DNA from: Voacanga thouarsii
Taxonomy: Eukaryota; Streptophyta; Magnoliopsida; Gentianales; Apocynaceae
Length of the DNA stretch: 64,000 nucleotides
NCBI GenBank assembly: GCA_026120185.1
Contig: JANUWF010001176.1
Location: 4,907,501-4,971,500, forward strand
Direction: 5' to 3'
Shown here: one piece after another, positions 12,716 through 25,380 of the stretch
Layout: each line of letters starts with the position of its first letter
Numbering within the stretch: position 1 is the stretch's first letter
Notes under the pieces: generated by a model
Seen by the model: the letters and a program-made list of their open reading frames with translations, nothing else
Database searches by the model: none
What the model was told of the DNA's origin: nothing
Made by a program: the position numbers and the translations under genes

Positions 12716-14655
12716 CAATAATTAATGAATTTGAGAGGAATACAATAGTATAATATATATCTATAAATATTTTGTAATACATAATTTAATAGACTATTAT
12801 TTGTAAAACTAAAAAAATAGGGAGTCATATATATAAATAATTTATAATTTATAATTTAATATTATTACTACTAATAGGAATTTTTAAAAAAGGGATGGGG
12901 AGAAGGGAGGCTGGCCCCCCTGGCTATGCCTTGTGCCCGCCCCTGCTTCCGAGGTGAATTTCCGATGCATATATGATATCCTGGTTGCCAATGCATTTGT
13001 AGGTGTACTTGAATGAACGGTCTGACAAGGACCACCAGCGAATAATGGGAACAATCTGTTGGTGTAGGGATAGATAGATGGTTCTTCAATAGAGTTTAAA
13101 AGAGAAGAAGGAGAAAAAAGAATTTTTTAGGTGTTTATAACATTTTTTTTAAGGTTTTTTTTACTCCATTACACGAAGTATTTCTTAAGAGTTAAGGCAA
13201 ATAATATCTAAAATATAATAAGAATATTTGAGAAATAAGATAGCAAATACTTTGATTTCTCCTCAAGAATAATTAATAAATAATATGTAAAATCTCCAAT
13301 TAACTTTTAGGAAAGAGACAAAATGTGATGCTTCTTTAGAGAAGAGTTGAAATAATCTATTTATAAAATAACATTAGTTATGTTTCAACAAGGCATAACT
13401 TTTAATCACTACTATTCAATAATAATTAGTCATGAGTTCACAAGTCTTAACTTTCCACGAAGGATCATACCGTTTCTTATAATTATAACTTTTTATTATG
13501 ATTAGTTATATTTTTCACGGGTTATAACTTTCTATTAAGATCATCACTTTCTATTAATAATCAGTCACAAGTCATAACTTTCCACTAATGTTGAGACATA
13601 TTTAATATCACAACAAAATATAAAATATGAATATTATAAGAAATATGATTTAATACATAGCATAATATATTTATTAACTTTTGGTTAACAAACTATCTCC
13701 AACAAGATCTCTTGTGTTCTAGCCGATTTTCTATGACCATTACACATTCTTGTTCCTACTTCGGAAATAGGTATACAGCATATACTGATGGAGTGGCTCC
13801 TCCAGCATCCATCCATCGAGCCAAAAATAGGTGTTCCTTGCACCTCCCATTTGACTACTGAGAATAATATGGCATTTTTTATTAATTCTTTATATCACTT
13901 TATTCCCTAAAATTTAGACTACTGAGAATTGACTTGGGATAGTTGATTAGCATTTCACTCCCCATGCCATAGTTTGGGAGTTCAATTCTCACTTCTAGTA
14001 TTTGTTTGCGTCCGCAGCTAGGTTCCCAAGAAAAACTTTACAAAAATATTTTGGAGTAACGCTTCAAAGCTAATGGCTGTCCAGATTTGTTCCTTCATTC
14101 AACTTTTTGATGTCATAGAAAATGTAGGATCGATCTTTTTATTTTTTTTTCCTTTTATTTATTGATTAATATGTATTCATGTTCAAAAGTACGTAGTAAA
14201 TTTGAATTATGCATTTGATTTTCACCAAAAATAAAAATTGAAAAAAATGGCACAACAATTTGGTGATCCAACCGCATATGCAGCAATAACCTCGTATCAT
14301 CACACGATAGTGTTGTGATCCGCAAATAAAAATTTTCTGCTAACCAAATTGGAAGAAGATTCATTATGATGTCAAATTAGACAACACGAATAATTTCTCT
14401 CAATTTTTTTTTTTAATATTTCTCTTTAGAAATTGAAATATTGATCAAAAGATAAAGTTGACTATTAAAGAATAAACCAATAGAAGCACCGCATAGGTTT
14501 GTCAGAAAGGCCCTAGATATAAGATATTCTATTGTCTAGTATAAATCTACTATGTGATTATGATTTTGATTTTGATTTTGTTGTTGCTTGCATTATTTCA
14601 ATGACAGAGAGAAATTACTTGAAAAAATGTGTATGTGATTTTCATTTTTTTTAAT
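12186..14655. other. AT-rich DNA with (TA)n tract; no gene recognised
   Basis: A (TA)n microsatellite lies at 12680-12710. The segments 12885-13090 and 13700-13870 have higher G+C and partly open - strand frames (for example LFAGGPCQTVHS), which makes them look like exon or transposon relics, but I recognise no family. 13380-13600 repeats variants of ATAACTTTYNAYTAA several times. No TIR pair was found for this stretch. Confidence 0.45.
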
Positions 14656-14949
14656 TACTCTCTCCGTCCAATCCAAATTGATTGTCTTATTATTTTGGGC
14701 TATTAAAAAGATTTTGACAATTTCCTTTTTTTAGCAATTATATTATTTCATTAAGTTTCAATTTTGCCCTTTGAATTTGTGAATATTTACACAAATCTCC
14801 AAACTTGATAAAATATCCAATGACAATTTTTAATGCCTCTTAATGTTTTATTTCAATTTTTAATGATCAAGCTTCAAAATATTTAACGAAATTATTGTAC
14901 CCTGGAAAGATTACTTTGAATACTTGTCCAAACCAAACTCTATTATTAT

Positions 14950-15258
14950 TACTCTCTCCATTTCAAAATATTTATTTATAAAAATTTTTTTATTTTGTTT
15001 CAAAATACTTGTTCATATATATATTTCTAGAACTAATGATTAGTTTCTTGCTATTGTACCCTTATTTATTCTAAGTCAACTACATAACTTTCTAAAATTC
15101 TTATTTTTTCTTACTTTTGAGAATTTTCACTAACCAATAACTATCGTGTTTTTAATTAGGGTAGAATATGAACTTTATCTAAATTATAATATTATTTTCA
15201 ACACCCTTAATTTGTGTGTAAAATGTTCATGAACAACCTTTTAGAAATGGAGGGAGTA
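14950..15258 (-). mobile_element. Stowaway MITE derived from MLE1
   Basis: It has TA-flanked ends TACTCTCTCCATTTC (left) and GAAATGGAGGGAGTA (right). It has no coding capacity. The left 130 bp resemble the inverted right end of MLE1 (58560-58691), including the doubled TTTCAAAATA..TTGTTCAT motif. The right 130 bp resemble the inverted left end of MLE1 (54635-54760), including ATTAAGGGTGTTGAAAATAA and the following AAATT..GATAAAGTTC. It is therefore an internal-deletion derivative of an MLE1-type element, inserted inside MLE2 in opposite orientation to MLE1. Confidence 0.85.
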
Positions 15259-15380
15259 TTTTTTTTTTTTTTTTTTACAGATGCTTATCTTGCTAGAACT
15301 CTTCTTTCTTCATGTTTACAATTGCTCATCTTGGCAAAATATATCTTGCCAATATATATAGGTACTGCAATTTTTTCCTT

Positions 15381-15384
<4 letters not shown>

Positions 15385-15442
<58 letters not shown>
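15385..15442. repeat. (GA)29 microsatellite
   Basis: About 29 uninterrupted GA units, in the 3' untranslated part of MLE2. It produces a spurious Arg-Glu repeat ORF. Confidence 0.97.
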
Positions 15443-15444
<2 letters not shown>

Positions 15445-17166
15445 AAATCTAGACATGAATTGAAGCCAAAACAAATTCCATCATATATTGATCAAACAAA
15501 ACTCAAAGTACCCAAAGTATAGATTTATACATTTACATTTACAACTTCTACGTACAACTTATGGATAATCACAAAGGCAAACAAAACAAGAGAAGGAATT
15601 GATCCATTTGGATACAAATGCTAACACAAAACAAAAAATACAACCACTACAACTATGGTTATTCAAAATGCTTAGATTACATGCACAAAATCCACTTTTG
15701 ATACAAATAACAATACAAAAACATGCTTCACAAAATGCAGTAGACTACCTGCGCAAAATTCCCATCAAATTTACACCCAGCAACTATTGCTGCAAGATTC
15801 TTATTCCACTCTTTACAACATCAGCACAACAAAGGAGTTGGAGTGGCATATTTCCATTTCTTTCTAAAACTCTCTTGCTCAAGTGTGGCATTTTGTAATG
15901 ATTTTCACCATAATTTTTTATGATCTCAACCATACAAGATTCTAAACTTAAAAAAGCACGATTAAGACAATTAGCAGATAAATCATCAAATGTACCCTCA
16001 ACAGCATAAATTAACTCACCAATAGTTCTTAGAGCTTTTTGGTACTGCAATGACTCAATAGCTCTAAAAGATTCAAGATCTAACACATTAAGATCAGGAC
16101 TATTTGGAGGCTGAAAACACAACTAAATATCAAAGCCACCTTCTTTTGAAGCTTCAATAAACATCTAATCATCAATAGCTATTTGAGTCTTTGCATTGTC
16201 TTGTTGGATGAAAATGGTTTTTGAGGAAAAGCCCTTTAGATTGTATAGCTAGGAGCACCTTCTCAATTTAAAAATGCCCTTGTGATCTCTTTAGTCACAA
16301 ATAAAATTGGTTTTGTTTCTAATGTTCCTGCCATTTGATTTTTGCTATTGCATTGTGCTAGTTCTTTATATACAAAAGGAAAGATTCCTATCTTCCCTGA
16401 AAATTTTTCTTTACCACTGGAATTAAATCTTGGACGTGCAACAACAACCAAAAACATTACCTCAGTAATGAATCGTTTATTTTGCAAGTATGGATAGGGT
16501 CTTCTTCATCTTGTAAGAGCTAATACCTTTCTATTTCTTTTGTTAGATAGAACCATTTTTCATCAATATGAAAAAAATTAAGCATATTAGTGAAATTTGG
16601 GTTTGAATCAATTATACATTGATAAGCAGAATTGTATTATTTCCTTCTTGTTCTTGTCTGTTAATGCAGGTTTTATAGTGTTGGTATAAAGCCTTACTAA
16701 CCCTTCATTCACTCGCCTAAACATGGTGGATTTTGACACATTTAAAGCTGTAGCTAAAGAACGGATACTTGTGCATGTCTAAGAGGTATTTCTCAAATTT
16801 TGTTTTGACCAATTTGGACACGTGTCCATCCGCTAGAAGGCATTTTGTGAACACTACAAGAAAACAACAATTTAGCGACGGTCAAATCCATCGCTAATTG
16901 AGTTTAGCGACGGATTCTTACCCTCGCTAAGACTGGCGTCGCAAATAGCGACGGACCAAAAATCCGTCGCTAATAGTGACGGATTAGCGACGGATATTAA
17001 GTAATGATATTTATAATTAAATTTGCAATTAAGGTCGTCGCTAAATTTAGCGACGGATTAGCGACGACCAACGAATTTTATTTAAAAAAAATTAATTAGT
17101 CAAGACCCAGCGTAACCAGTTCGGTCCGACCACCGACCCGACCCGCCAGATAATTTTTTTAGATTA

Positions 17167-17238
17167 TGTCAGACACGAGGCTCGAACCCGCGTCCTTGTT
17201 GTAGGGAAGCACGTGCTCCACCACTAGACTATTGATAT
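17167..17238 (-). other. tRNA-like block in CACTA NA1
   Basis: On the - strand this reads like a tRNA from D-arm to T-arm: an A-box-like TAGTCTAGTGGTGGAGCAC and an exact pol III B-box GGTTCGAGCC (17188-17179), with a T-stem of mixed Watson-Crick and G-U pairs. There is no convincing acceptor stem. Similar blocks occur at 34073-34139 and 46448-46514 in the two other small CACTAs. It is not claimed to be a working tRNA. Confidence 0.6.
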
Positions 17239-17329
17239 TCTTGTGATTTTTTGTTCTTTATATTAATTATATAGTATTTTTTTTTATATAAATTAGCGAC
17301 GGATTAGCGAGGGATTTGCAACAGATTAG

Positions 17330-18045
17330 TGAGGGATTCTGAAGCCGTAGCTAATCCCTCGCTAATTAGCAAGGGATTAGCCAGCTAATCCCTTGCTAAT
17401 TAGCGAGGGATTAGCTACGGCATTGATTAGTATTAGTGTTAATTACGATACCGTAGCTAATCCCTCGCGAATTAGCGAGGGATTAGCTACGGCATTTTCA
17501 ATTAATTTAGTGTAAGTTCTAATTACGTATGCCGTAGCTAGTCCCTTGCTAATTAGTGAGGGATTAGCTACGGCATTTGAACAATTAATTAGTATTAGTG
17601 TTAATTTCATTTACCGTAGCTAATCCCTCGCTAATTGGCGAGGGACTAGCTAATCCCTCGCTAATTGGCGAGGGACAAGAAGCTTTAGCTAATCCCTTGC
17701 TAATTAGCGAGGGATTAACTACGGCATTTGAACAATTAATTAGTATTAGTGTTAATTTCATTTACCGTAGCTAATCCCTCGCTAATTGGCGAGGTACAAG
17801 AAGCCGTAGCTAATCCCTTGCTAATTAGCGAGGGATTAACTACGGCATTTGAACAATTAATTAGTATTAGTGTTAATTTCATTTACTGTAGCTAATCCCT
17901 CGCTAATTAGCGAGGGATTAACTACGGCATTTGAACAATTAATTAGTATTAGTGTTAATTTCATTTACCGTAGCTAATCCCTCGCTAATTAGCGAGGGAC
18001 TAGCTAATCCCTCGCTAATTGGCAAGGGATTAGCTATGGCTTCTG
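17330..18045. repeat. Palindromic subterminal repeat array of CACTA NA1
   Basis: Array of palindromes built on TAATCCCTCGCTAATTAGCG and its continuation, separated by near-identical spacers (GAACAATTAATTAGTATTAG then TGTTAATTTCATTTA). Successive units from about 17580 to 17990 repeat roughly every 80-120 bp. Each palindrome of about 40 bp could extrude as a cruciform or fold as RNA hairpin. In CACTA elements such subterminal motifs bind the TNPA-type protein. Confidence 0.85.
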
Positions 18046-20358
18046 ACAAATTTTAAAAAACTAAATTTAAATTAAAAATTTTTGTTTGCCGTCGCTATTC
18101 CGTCGCAAATTAGCGACGGTAACAAAGCCGTTGCTAATTTCCGTCGCTAAAGTGCATTTTTCTTGTAGTGGAATTTCAATTTTTCTCCCATCTTCTATAC
18201 AAGATTTCGCTACCCTGCATATACGAATTACCGTACTGTAAGAAACACAAAATACATTTGCAACTTCTAAAATTGACCCTTTCTTAGTGTGTCCATGGTG
18301 ACTTTACTTTAGAATAAACTCAGCTCTTTCCTATTTTTGAGATTCTATTAAAAACTTTTTCTGATAGCCACGATCTATAATGAGTGAAGAACTCATTTTT
18401 CCATGTAATCTAATAACCTACTGCTAATGGAAGAAGAAGGAAATCAAGAAGTGCACTATCAGAGAAAAAGAAACGACAAAGTACCCAGAATATGAACCAG
18501 AAAAGAACTCGATGAGTGAGGGTGTGGTATAAACTCTTAATCACCCAAAAAAGGAGAAACCCAGAGGCATCCCAATGAGAAAAGACCCAAGACAAACAAA
18601 AGAAACTTCACCACTGAATGCTTGAAGTCGGCACACCATCAGTTATCATTGTGTCAAACTAGAGCATTCACAGTAGGTAGGGCTGTTCAATAACCGAGGC
18701 GAACCAATTTTTCGAGCTGAACCGAACCGAATAGATTAGTTCGGTTCGGTTTTTAAGAAATACGGTTCGGTTCGATTCGGTGCAGAGAGGGAGTATAAAT
18801 TTCGGTTCGATTTTCGGTTCAGTTGAATTAAAAGTCAACCGAACTGAAAAATCGAACTAATGATATATAAAAAAAAAATATTTATTTTGTAATAAATTAA
18901 AATAAAAAATGGAAAGAAATTTGTGAAAACCCTAACTCCCTATCCCTAATTCACTTCTGTCTTTCAGCCGCCCGCAACTCTCGACTCCCGACTCTCCTTC
19001 CCGACTCCTCTTCACTTTCCTTCCTCAATCCTTACTGCCGGTGCCGAAAAGTACCCATTTGAGGCCTGTGGTGCTGAGTTACAACTTACACACGGTGCGT
19101 TGCTTCCTTAATCCCCTGATTCCCCTCTGCATTTGAGGCCCGCAGAGTTACGCAAGAAGTACTCGACAACTTGGTATGTAAACTATAGAAATGCTAGCCT
19201 CTTTGTCTTTTTCTTCTCCCATAAAAAGATCTAGGCAGTAGACAGGCCATCAATTATGGAATTTGATCATTATCTGCCTCTTTTGGCAACTGATTTCATT
19301 ATATTTTAGCCGCTTTGTTTTCTTCTCAGCTAACCTAGTCGCCTGTTGGAATTTCATCACATTTTGGCAATTGATTTCCGGCCAGTTTTCCAGTTCTCGA
19401 CTGTCTGAATTTCAGGTCTTTCACTTATATTTCTTGTTTATTCATTTTTAGAATTTCTGGGTTTTCTTTCTTTTGTGGTGTTGACTGTTGTGTTGTCTTC
19501 TATCAAATTTGTGGTGGTGTTGTGTTTACTTTCTGGGATTGTTTTGGACATATTGATTGGCAATTCTTGACTATTCAGACTCCATCTCTTTCTGTTCCCC
19601 CAATCTCTCTCCCGCAGAAGCAATGCAAGTTACTTGTTTGTTAGAAGTAATTTTCCAGATATGTGTATGCTTCATCTGTATTGTTTGCTCCTTTGTTGTT
19701 TTAATCTTCCTGAGATTGTCAACTAACTGCTTATGTGCCATTTCATATGGGTTATTCTTTGGAATGGTTGTGATTATCTCCCACTCCACATGGAGCATCT
19801 TGGCCATCTCATGTATGTGATGCAACTTGGTGTCTCATGAGTTCAGATTAGATGGTACATGTTGCTCATGAAATTGTGCACCATGACAGGAAGACTCTGA
19901 TTACCAATTGATTGGATTTTATCAAATATCTTTTTTGTTTGCCAAATATTATCAACATTTCTGCAACTTATATCTTCCTGCAAATTGATTACATACCTAT
20001 GAGAATGTGCTAAATCTTCCTTTCAGAAAGAGGATATGCTTGTATCAAGGTTTGCTCAACTTTATGTTCCCTTGAAGAATGTTATCTGAGTCGTCAATTT
20101 TCAATATCCCATCCAATGTGTTAAATTGACAAGAAAGCAATTGCTAGACCACTTGAATTTAGTTTGATGACAGTTTGAGAAACTATTTAACGGGAACTAA
20201 ATTATTGATGCTTATATCCTTGTTTGTTTGATTTGCTATATGGTGTGAACTTGTACTCTAATGCAATGGCTATTTAAACAACTTTCAATGGTTTTGCCAC
20301 CTTTTGACCATCTGAAAACATATGAAAGGGGCTTAGCTAGTCTTGATAATATCACTTA

Positions 20359-23300
20359 ATGGGGAAAATAAAATATTGTAGGATATCAGATCAAGCAGAT
20401 AGTATCCCTATGAGTAATTCACAAGATGATCCAGCAAGTCATGAAGGGTCTAATACTTCAAATACTAACCGACAAAGTTCTAAGAAGAGAAGGGAAATAA
20501 CACCACGATCAATTGTGTGGTCGCATTTTACTAAATATACAACTGAAGATGGAGAAAAAAAAAAGCAAGGTGCAATTACTGCAGTCTCTCTTATGCAGCT
20601 GATCCTAGCATAAATGGTACTACTTCACTGAAAAATCACATGAAAGGCTATTTGAAAAATCCATACAATAATGAGGCTCATGCAACCTAACTAAAACAAC
20701 AACCACACTTACATGCACATGGTGGTAAGGCCGGTTCAATTGTTACTTGGAGGTTTAATCAAGCTGATACTAGAAAGACATGTGCATATATGATTATTGT
20801 GGATGAGCAACCATTTTCATTTGTAAAAAAATAAGGATTTAGACATTTCATATCCGTTTCTTATGCCCATCTTTCCAAATTCCATCTAGAACTACCATTA
20901 CAAGGGATTGTTATGATATCTATTTGGAAGAAAAGACAAAATTGAAAGGTTTTTTGAGGCATTCATCTAAGAGAGTTTGTCTTACTACTGATTCATGGAC
21001 TTCTGAACAGCAAATTAATTATATGTGTCTCACTGCTCATTTTATAGATGATGATTAGGTATTGCATAAAAGGATTCTAAATTTTTGTCCAATAGACAGT
21101 TATAAATGTGAGACGATTGGAAAAGGTGTGGAAAATGCTTACTTGATTGGGGGATTGAAAATGTTTTTTCAATTACTGTTGATAATGCAAGTTCTAATGA
21201 TGTTGCTGTTAGTTATTTGAAGAAAAGATTTTCTAATTGGAGTACTAATTTGCTTGAGGGTAAGTATCTTCATGTGAGATGTATAGCACACATAATAAAT
21301 CTTGTTGTGGCTGATGGTTTGAAAGAGATTTTTCCTTCCATTACTCGTGTTCGAGCAGCTATTAGATATATAAGGCAATCTCCGAGTAGGTTGAGAAAGT
21401 TTAAGGAGTGTGTTGAAATGGAAAAGATAGAAAGCAAGAGGTTATTATGATTGGATGTTCCCACTAGATGGAACTCGACTTATTTGATGTTAGATACAGC
21501 TTTGAGTCTTGCAAAAGCCTTTGAAAGATTTGAAGATTTAGATCTGCATTTTAAATTTGACCTACTAGTTGATCATGGTGGGCTGCCTAGTGAGGAAGAT
21601 TGGGATAATATTTCTCGTTTTGTAAAGTTTTTGGGTCACTTCTATGAACTTACATTGCGGATTTCTGGCTCGTTACATGTGATGGAAAACGTAGTAACAG
21701 GGAGCCATGGACGTGAAAAAAAATAGAGAAAAAAAAAATATTAAACGCGAGCCATAAAGGCCATGCGGAAGCGTGAAGATCATACCTTTGCGTTCCTTAA
21801 CCCTCCTAGGTTGCGTAGGAACAGATTGAACGGCTGGAATTGCCTCGCTTTGCACACTTGAAGGAGCTTTCGGTTGAACACCCGCTAGCATTCAACTTCG
21901 TCTTGTTTGCATTAACGCTTAGCTCTCCAGCTCTCGGGATATTCCTCAGCCTAACCTCTAGTCGGTGAACACTATGGTGAAGAGGAAGGGTCTCAATTCT
22001 CCTTGGTTTACCTGCTATTGGTTAGCAAAGTCCAAGGAGAAAACAATGAAGAAGGAGAGAGACCTTGAGAGAGAGAGACCCACGTGAGGTGTGGCTTGGG
22101 AAAGGAAAAATTAGGGGTTTTTTCTTTTCAAAGAGTTGTTTATATTTAGCCTAAACTAGGTCTCTCAATCTCTGATAAACATCTCCCCGGGATTTCAAAA
22201 TACCTGAAAGTTATCCTGAGAAACAGTTTGGCCTAACCTTAAACTCCTCTTAACCGTATCTGGAAAAAACCCTAAGGTCCAAGCTATTGGGCCAAATAAA
22301 TATTTATTATTTTTCTTGGACCCAAAAGGCCCAAAATAATAAATATTAATTATTTATTTCCTGGGCTTACATAAGTAACCCAATAAATAATTAATGAGCC
22401 CAAATGAATCATAATAATTAATCTTTAATTATTTATTTCTTGGGCCTACATAAATAACCCAATAAATAATTAAACATTAATTATTTCCCCTAGTTTAAAC
22501 CCAGGTTAATTTCTTAATTATTCATACTGGACCTAGGCCCTGAATAATTAATTAACCAAATAAACTAGATAATTAATTTCTCTCAACTCCTATTTTATTT
22601 ATTTATTTATTTATTTTATTCCAATCCAATAATAAATTAGACTTCCTGAATAAAATAAAATAAAACAAAATAAAATAAAATCCTCTTCAACTGAGACCAA
22701 TTCCTCAACCCAAAAATAGTTAGGACTTACAGGCTATCCCGAGAAACAAAAAGACACATCGCCTTGGCTGCTAAAATGACCAAAATACCCCTACTATATA
22801 AATAGCTGTATTTTGCATTTTAAATATTTCCTAATATCACCATAAGAAAATATTGACCCCAAGGACAATGCTGCATTCGCAAAGTCTCCGACCTACAGGT
22901 GAAATGACTAAAATACCCCTCTACACATCGCTGTGCATTTAGAGAGGAAGAAGTGTACTGACACCCCTTTAAATGACATCTACCATCCTTAGGCTTCTAG
23001 TCCAATGATCCACGACTTCCTGGAGTGTTTCCGCTTTCTAAGGGAGCTACCCTAAAGCAAACATCCAAGTCATGTTTCCCAGGGCCCTGGATAATTTAGA
23101 CCATTCGGACAACCACAAGGGGCGATATAGTGCAGAAACTATCTTGTATAAGTCTGTCTTAACTAACTAGTCACACATACCCAACATGCAAGTATATTGG
23201 CCCTATGATAGAACCTCAACTACAGCAAATCAAAGTATATGCTTCCAGCTTCGCTAGACCACCAACTCATACTCAAGTCGTAGAGTACTAGTCCACGCTG

Positions 23301-24500
23301 TAGCGGTAGTAGTCTAGGTTTCTACCATATAGTACTTTGAGAAACCACTACTACAAGTCCTGTTCTACATATTCGAAATACGTTTATGTCATGAAGTGGG
23401 TGAACTACCCACTGGCTAAAGGTAAGTCATTCCCCATTTGGAATTCATAACATAATAACCTAAACATGATGAGGTTCCCAGTCTCATCAATAGGTTAAGA
23501 ACAAATGTTTATGTGTTAAATAACCCGTGATCCATACCTTACTGTGAAAGACCACCATTCACATGGACCACTTATTTAAACACAATGTGTCTGTTCTAAA
23601 CAAAAATCGTGCACAAACAAAAAGTAAATTCACAAATAATTTCTGAAAATAAATTCTTTTATTAAATAATTCGATTTTACATCAGAAACCTAGTCTAAGA
23701 GGGCATACAATCCAACAATATGTAACTTCAAATCAAGTACTTCATGAACTTAGTGATGTGGTTAAATTGTTGAACACATGGGATGTAGTGATGATGTAGA
23801 GTTGAGTCAAATGGCAAAGAGAATGAGAAACAAATACAATAAGTATTGGGGGAATAATGAGAAAATGAATTTCACCATATTTTATGCAGTTATTCTTGAT
23901 CCCCGATTTAAATTGCATTATGTTGGGTGGGTGATTAAAAAGATGTATCCGGATAATATTACTCTTGGGGATAAGGTGAAGGAAGGTATTCGTGAGCTCT
24001 TTAAGGAATACAAGAGGTTAAATGTTTCTCAAGTTGATTATAGCTCAGCACTGTCATCATCAAGTGCATCTTCTAGTTTAATTTCAAGTCAACATTCAGA
24101 TTCATTGAAGCCATCATTAAAAAGGCGAAATTTAGAAGTAGACACTAGGCGTGAGTATGACATGTTTCTTAATGAGGGTGGAGGAGTTGATACAAAAAGT
24201 GAATTGGATAAGTTTCTTGGTGAAGAAAGGGAAAAAGATGAAGATGATTTTGATATTCTAAAGTGGTGGAAGCTTAATGCTCCAAGATTTCCTATAGTTT
24301 CTCAAATGGCTCGTGATATATTGGCTGCTCTAGTTTTTACGGTTGCTTCCAAGTCAGCTTTTAGCATGGGAGGTCGTGTTCTTGACACATTTAGAAGCTC
24401 TTTGACTCCAAGAATGGTGTAATGTCTTATGTGTGCTAAAGATTGGTTGCGCAATGAAGCAAAACCAGTTAATATTGAAGAAGACATTGACATTCTTGAA
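20359..24500 (+). pseudogene. hAT transposase, BED finger to dimerisation domain (broken)
   Basis: Ac/RICESLEEPER-type transposase. Order: BED zinc finger (SIVWSHFTKYT, then in another frame CNYCSLSYAADP and TTSLKNHMKGY, 20500-20670); KRVCLTTDSWTSEQQINYM then LTAHFIDDD (about 20970-21055); VDNASSNDVAVSYLKKRFSN (21178-21240); YLHVRCIAHIINLVVADGL; LDVPTRWNSTYLMLDTALSL (21450-21510); RISGSLHV, then the solo LTR, then TSNQVLHELSDVVKLLN; NFTIFYAVILDPRFKLHYVG; and the C-terminal dimerisation domain with ELDKFLGEE, FDILKWWKLNAPRFP and SKSAFSMGGRVLDTFRSSL. Defects: a frameshift in the poly-A tract near 20560, further frame changes and stops up to 21180, a stop at 21448, the LTR insertion at 21680, and a stop after TPRMV (24420). 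Confidence 0.92.
21680..23717 (-). mobile_element. Copia-type solo LTR, copy A
   Basis: A 2,038-bp block with no coding content, beginning TGATGG and ending CCAACA, flanked by acatg (21675-21679) and atatg (23718-23722), a 5-bp duplication with one mismatch. Removing it restores the hAT frame exactly (GSLHV joined to TSNQV). The same sequence occurs at 48478-50501. Read on the - strand it starts TGTTGGATTGTATGCCC, the usual copia LTR start, so I infer - orientation; however a TATA-like TATATAAATAG lies on + at about 22795. No PBS or coding DNA is attached, hence solo LTR. Confidence 0.85.
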
Positions 24501-25380
24501 AAAATGGATCATGGTAATCTATTTCATGTTTTATTTTAGCTTTTTAATACTTGTAAGTATTTATTTATTTATGTCTTAATTTATTTTCTAACTTTTCATT
24601 TAATTTCCTTTTGTAGAATTTGCAAAATGTGGTCATGAATTAACCATTCTTGATCTTTGAAGAGAATTGAAGCGATTGAGAATTTAAGTAAGCTATTTTT
24701 CTTTAAATTCATGCCTAAGTATAAGATTTTTAGTTAAATTTGTCTCTTGGAAACTTCAATTCACACTTGAGCATTTTTCAGAGGGACTTGGCTTTAAATG
24801 AGAGGAACCAAGAAAAGAAAATAGATTGATGTCCATTGTCTAAGGCAGAAATGGGTAACACAATTCTTTGTCTTACTTTAAGGTGGAAAGTGAAATGCCA
24901 TATAATATATATGTTGTTGGAGTTTAACTATATTGCAAACATATCGCTATTTCCTCAATGATTTACTTTTTCTTTGACACTTATCTGATGCAATTTGAAT
25001 GGCCTCATTTCTAGATGTTTGGATGATGTTTGGATGGAGATATTGGATGATGTTTGGATGGAGATATTTGGATGATGTTTTGATGAATTGTCTTATTTCT
25101 AAATGTTTGAATGATGTTTGGATGAAGATATTGGATGATGTTTAGATGTTTGGATGAAGACATTGAGAAATATGTGGATGTTTGGATGTTTGGTCATATT
25201 TGGATGTTTGGTCTTCTTTTAGTATATTCTGTTCAGATCTGTTTGTGCTTTCTTTAAAGAAATATTTTGCTTTTTATTAAAATCTGTTGCTGCCAACAAG
25301 TGTCATAGATGGTTTCAACAGACACATTGATTAGTCAGGTGTTCAACATTACAGTTTGAGTGCCTTTTACTAGAATTCTG

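Larger units (their letters stand above)
16852..18170. mobile_element. Non-autonomous CACTA element NA1
   Basis: Left end CACTACAAGAAAAC, right end ..TTTTTCTTGTAGTG (reverse complement CACTACAAGAAAAA). A perfect 3-bp target duplication GAA lies at 16849-16851 and 18171-18173. It has no coding region. The terminal and subterminal DNA is built of GTCGCTAA/TTAGCGAC units. It lies inside the MLE2 transposase coding sequence, splitting the DNA-binding helices. Confidence 0.95.
15781..18320 (-). pseudogene. MLE2 mariner transposase (interrupted)
   Basis: Plant mariner transposase that cuts and pastes TA-flanked elements. From the N-terminus: HGHTKKGSILEVANVFCVSY and STVIRICRVAKSC (DNA-binding helices, about 18305-18190), then a 1.3 kb CACTA insertion, then SIRSLATALNVSKSTMFRRV (about 16770-16700), HIDEKWFYLTKEIE (16570-16530), EVMFLVVVARPRFN and GKIGIFPF (16487-16340), IFIQQDNAKTQI (about 16215-16180), QPPNSPDLNVLDL (16115-16077), and a C-terminus near PHLSKRVLERNG. 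All three catalytic aspartates survive (HIDEKW, QQDNA, SPDLN). Several frameshifts and stops plus the insertion make it non-functional. The ORF ends at 15784, where the usual family C-terminus would end. Confidence 0.85.

Noticed and set aside
15214..15522. 102-codon ORF with an Arg-Glu repeat
   Set aside because: It is the (GA)29 microsatellite plus a poly-T run at the edge of a MITE.
17167..17238. Functional tRNA gene
   Set aside because: A- and B-box-like motifs and a T-arm are present, but no acceptor stem and no standard anticodon arm; it is annotated only as tRNA-like.
17330..18045. Regular repeat-spacer array resembling a CRISPR array
   Set aside because: The repeats are palindromic CACTA subterminal motifs, the spacers are near-identical to each other, there are no cas genes, and the DNA is from a plant.
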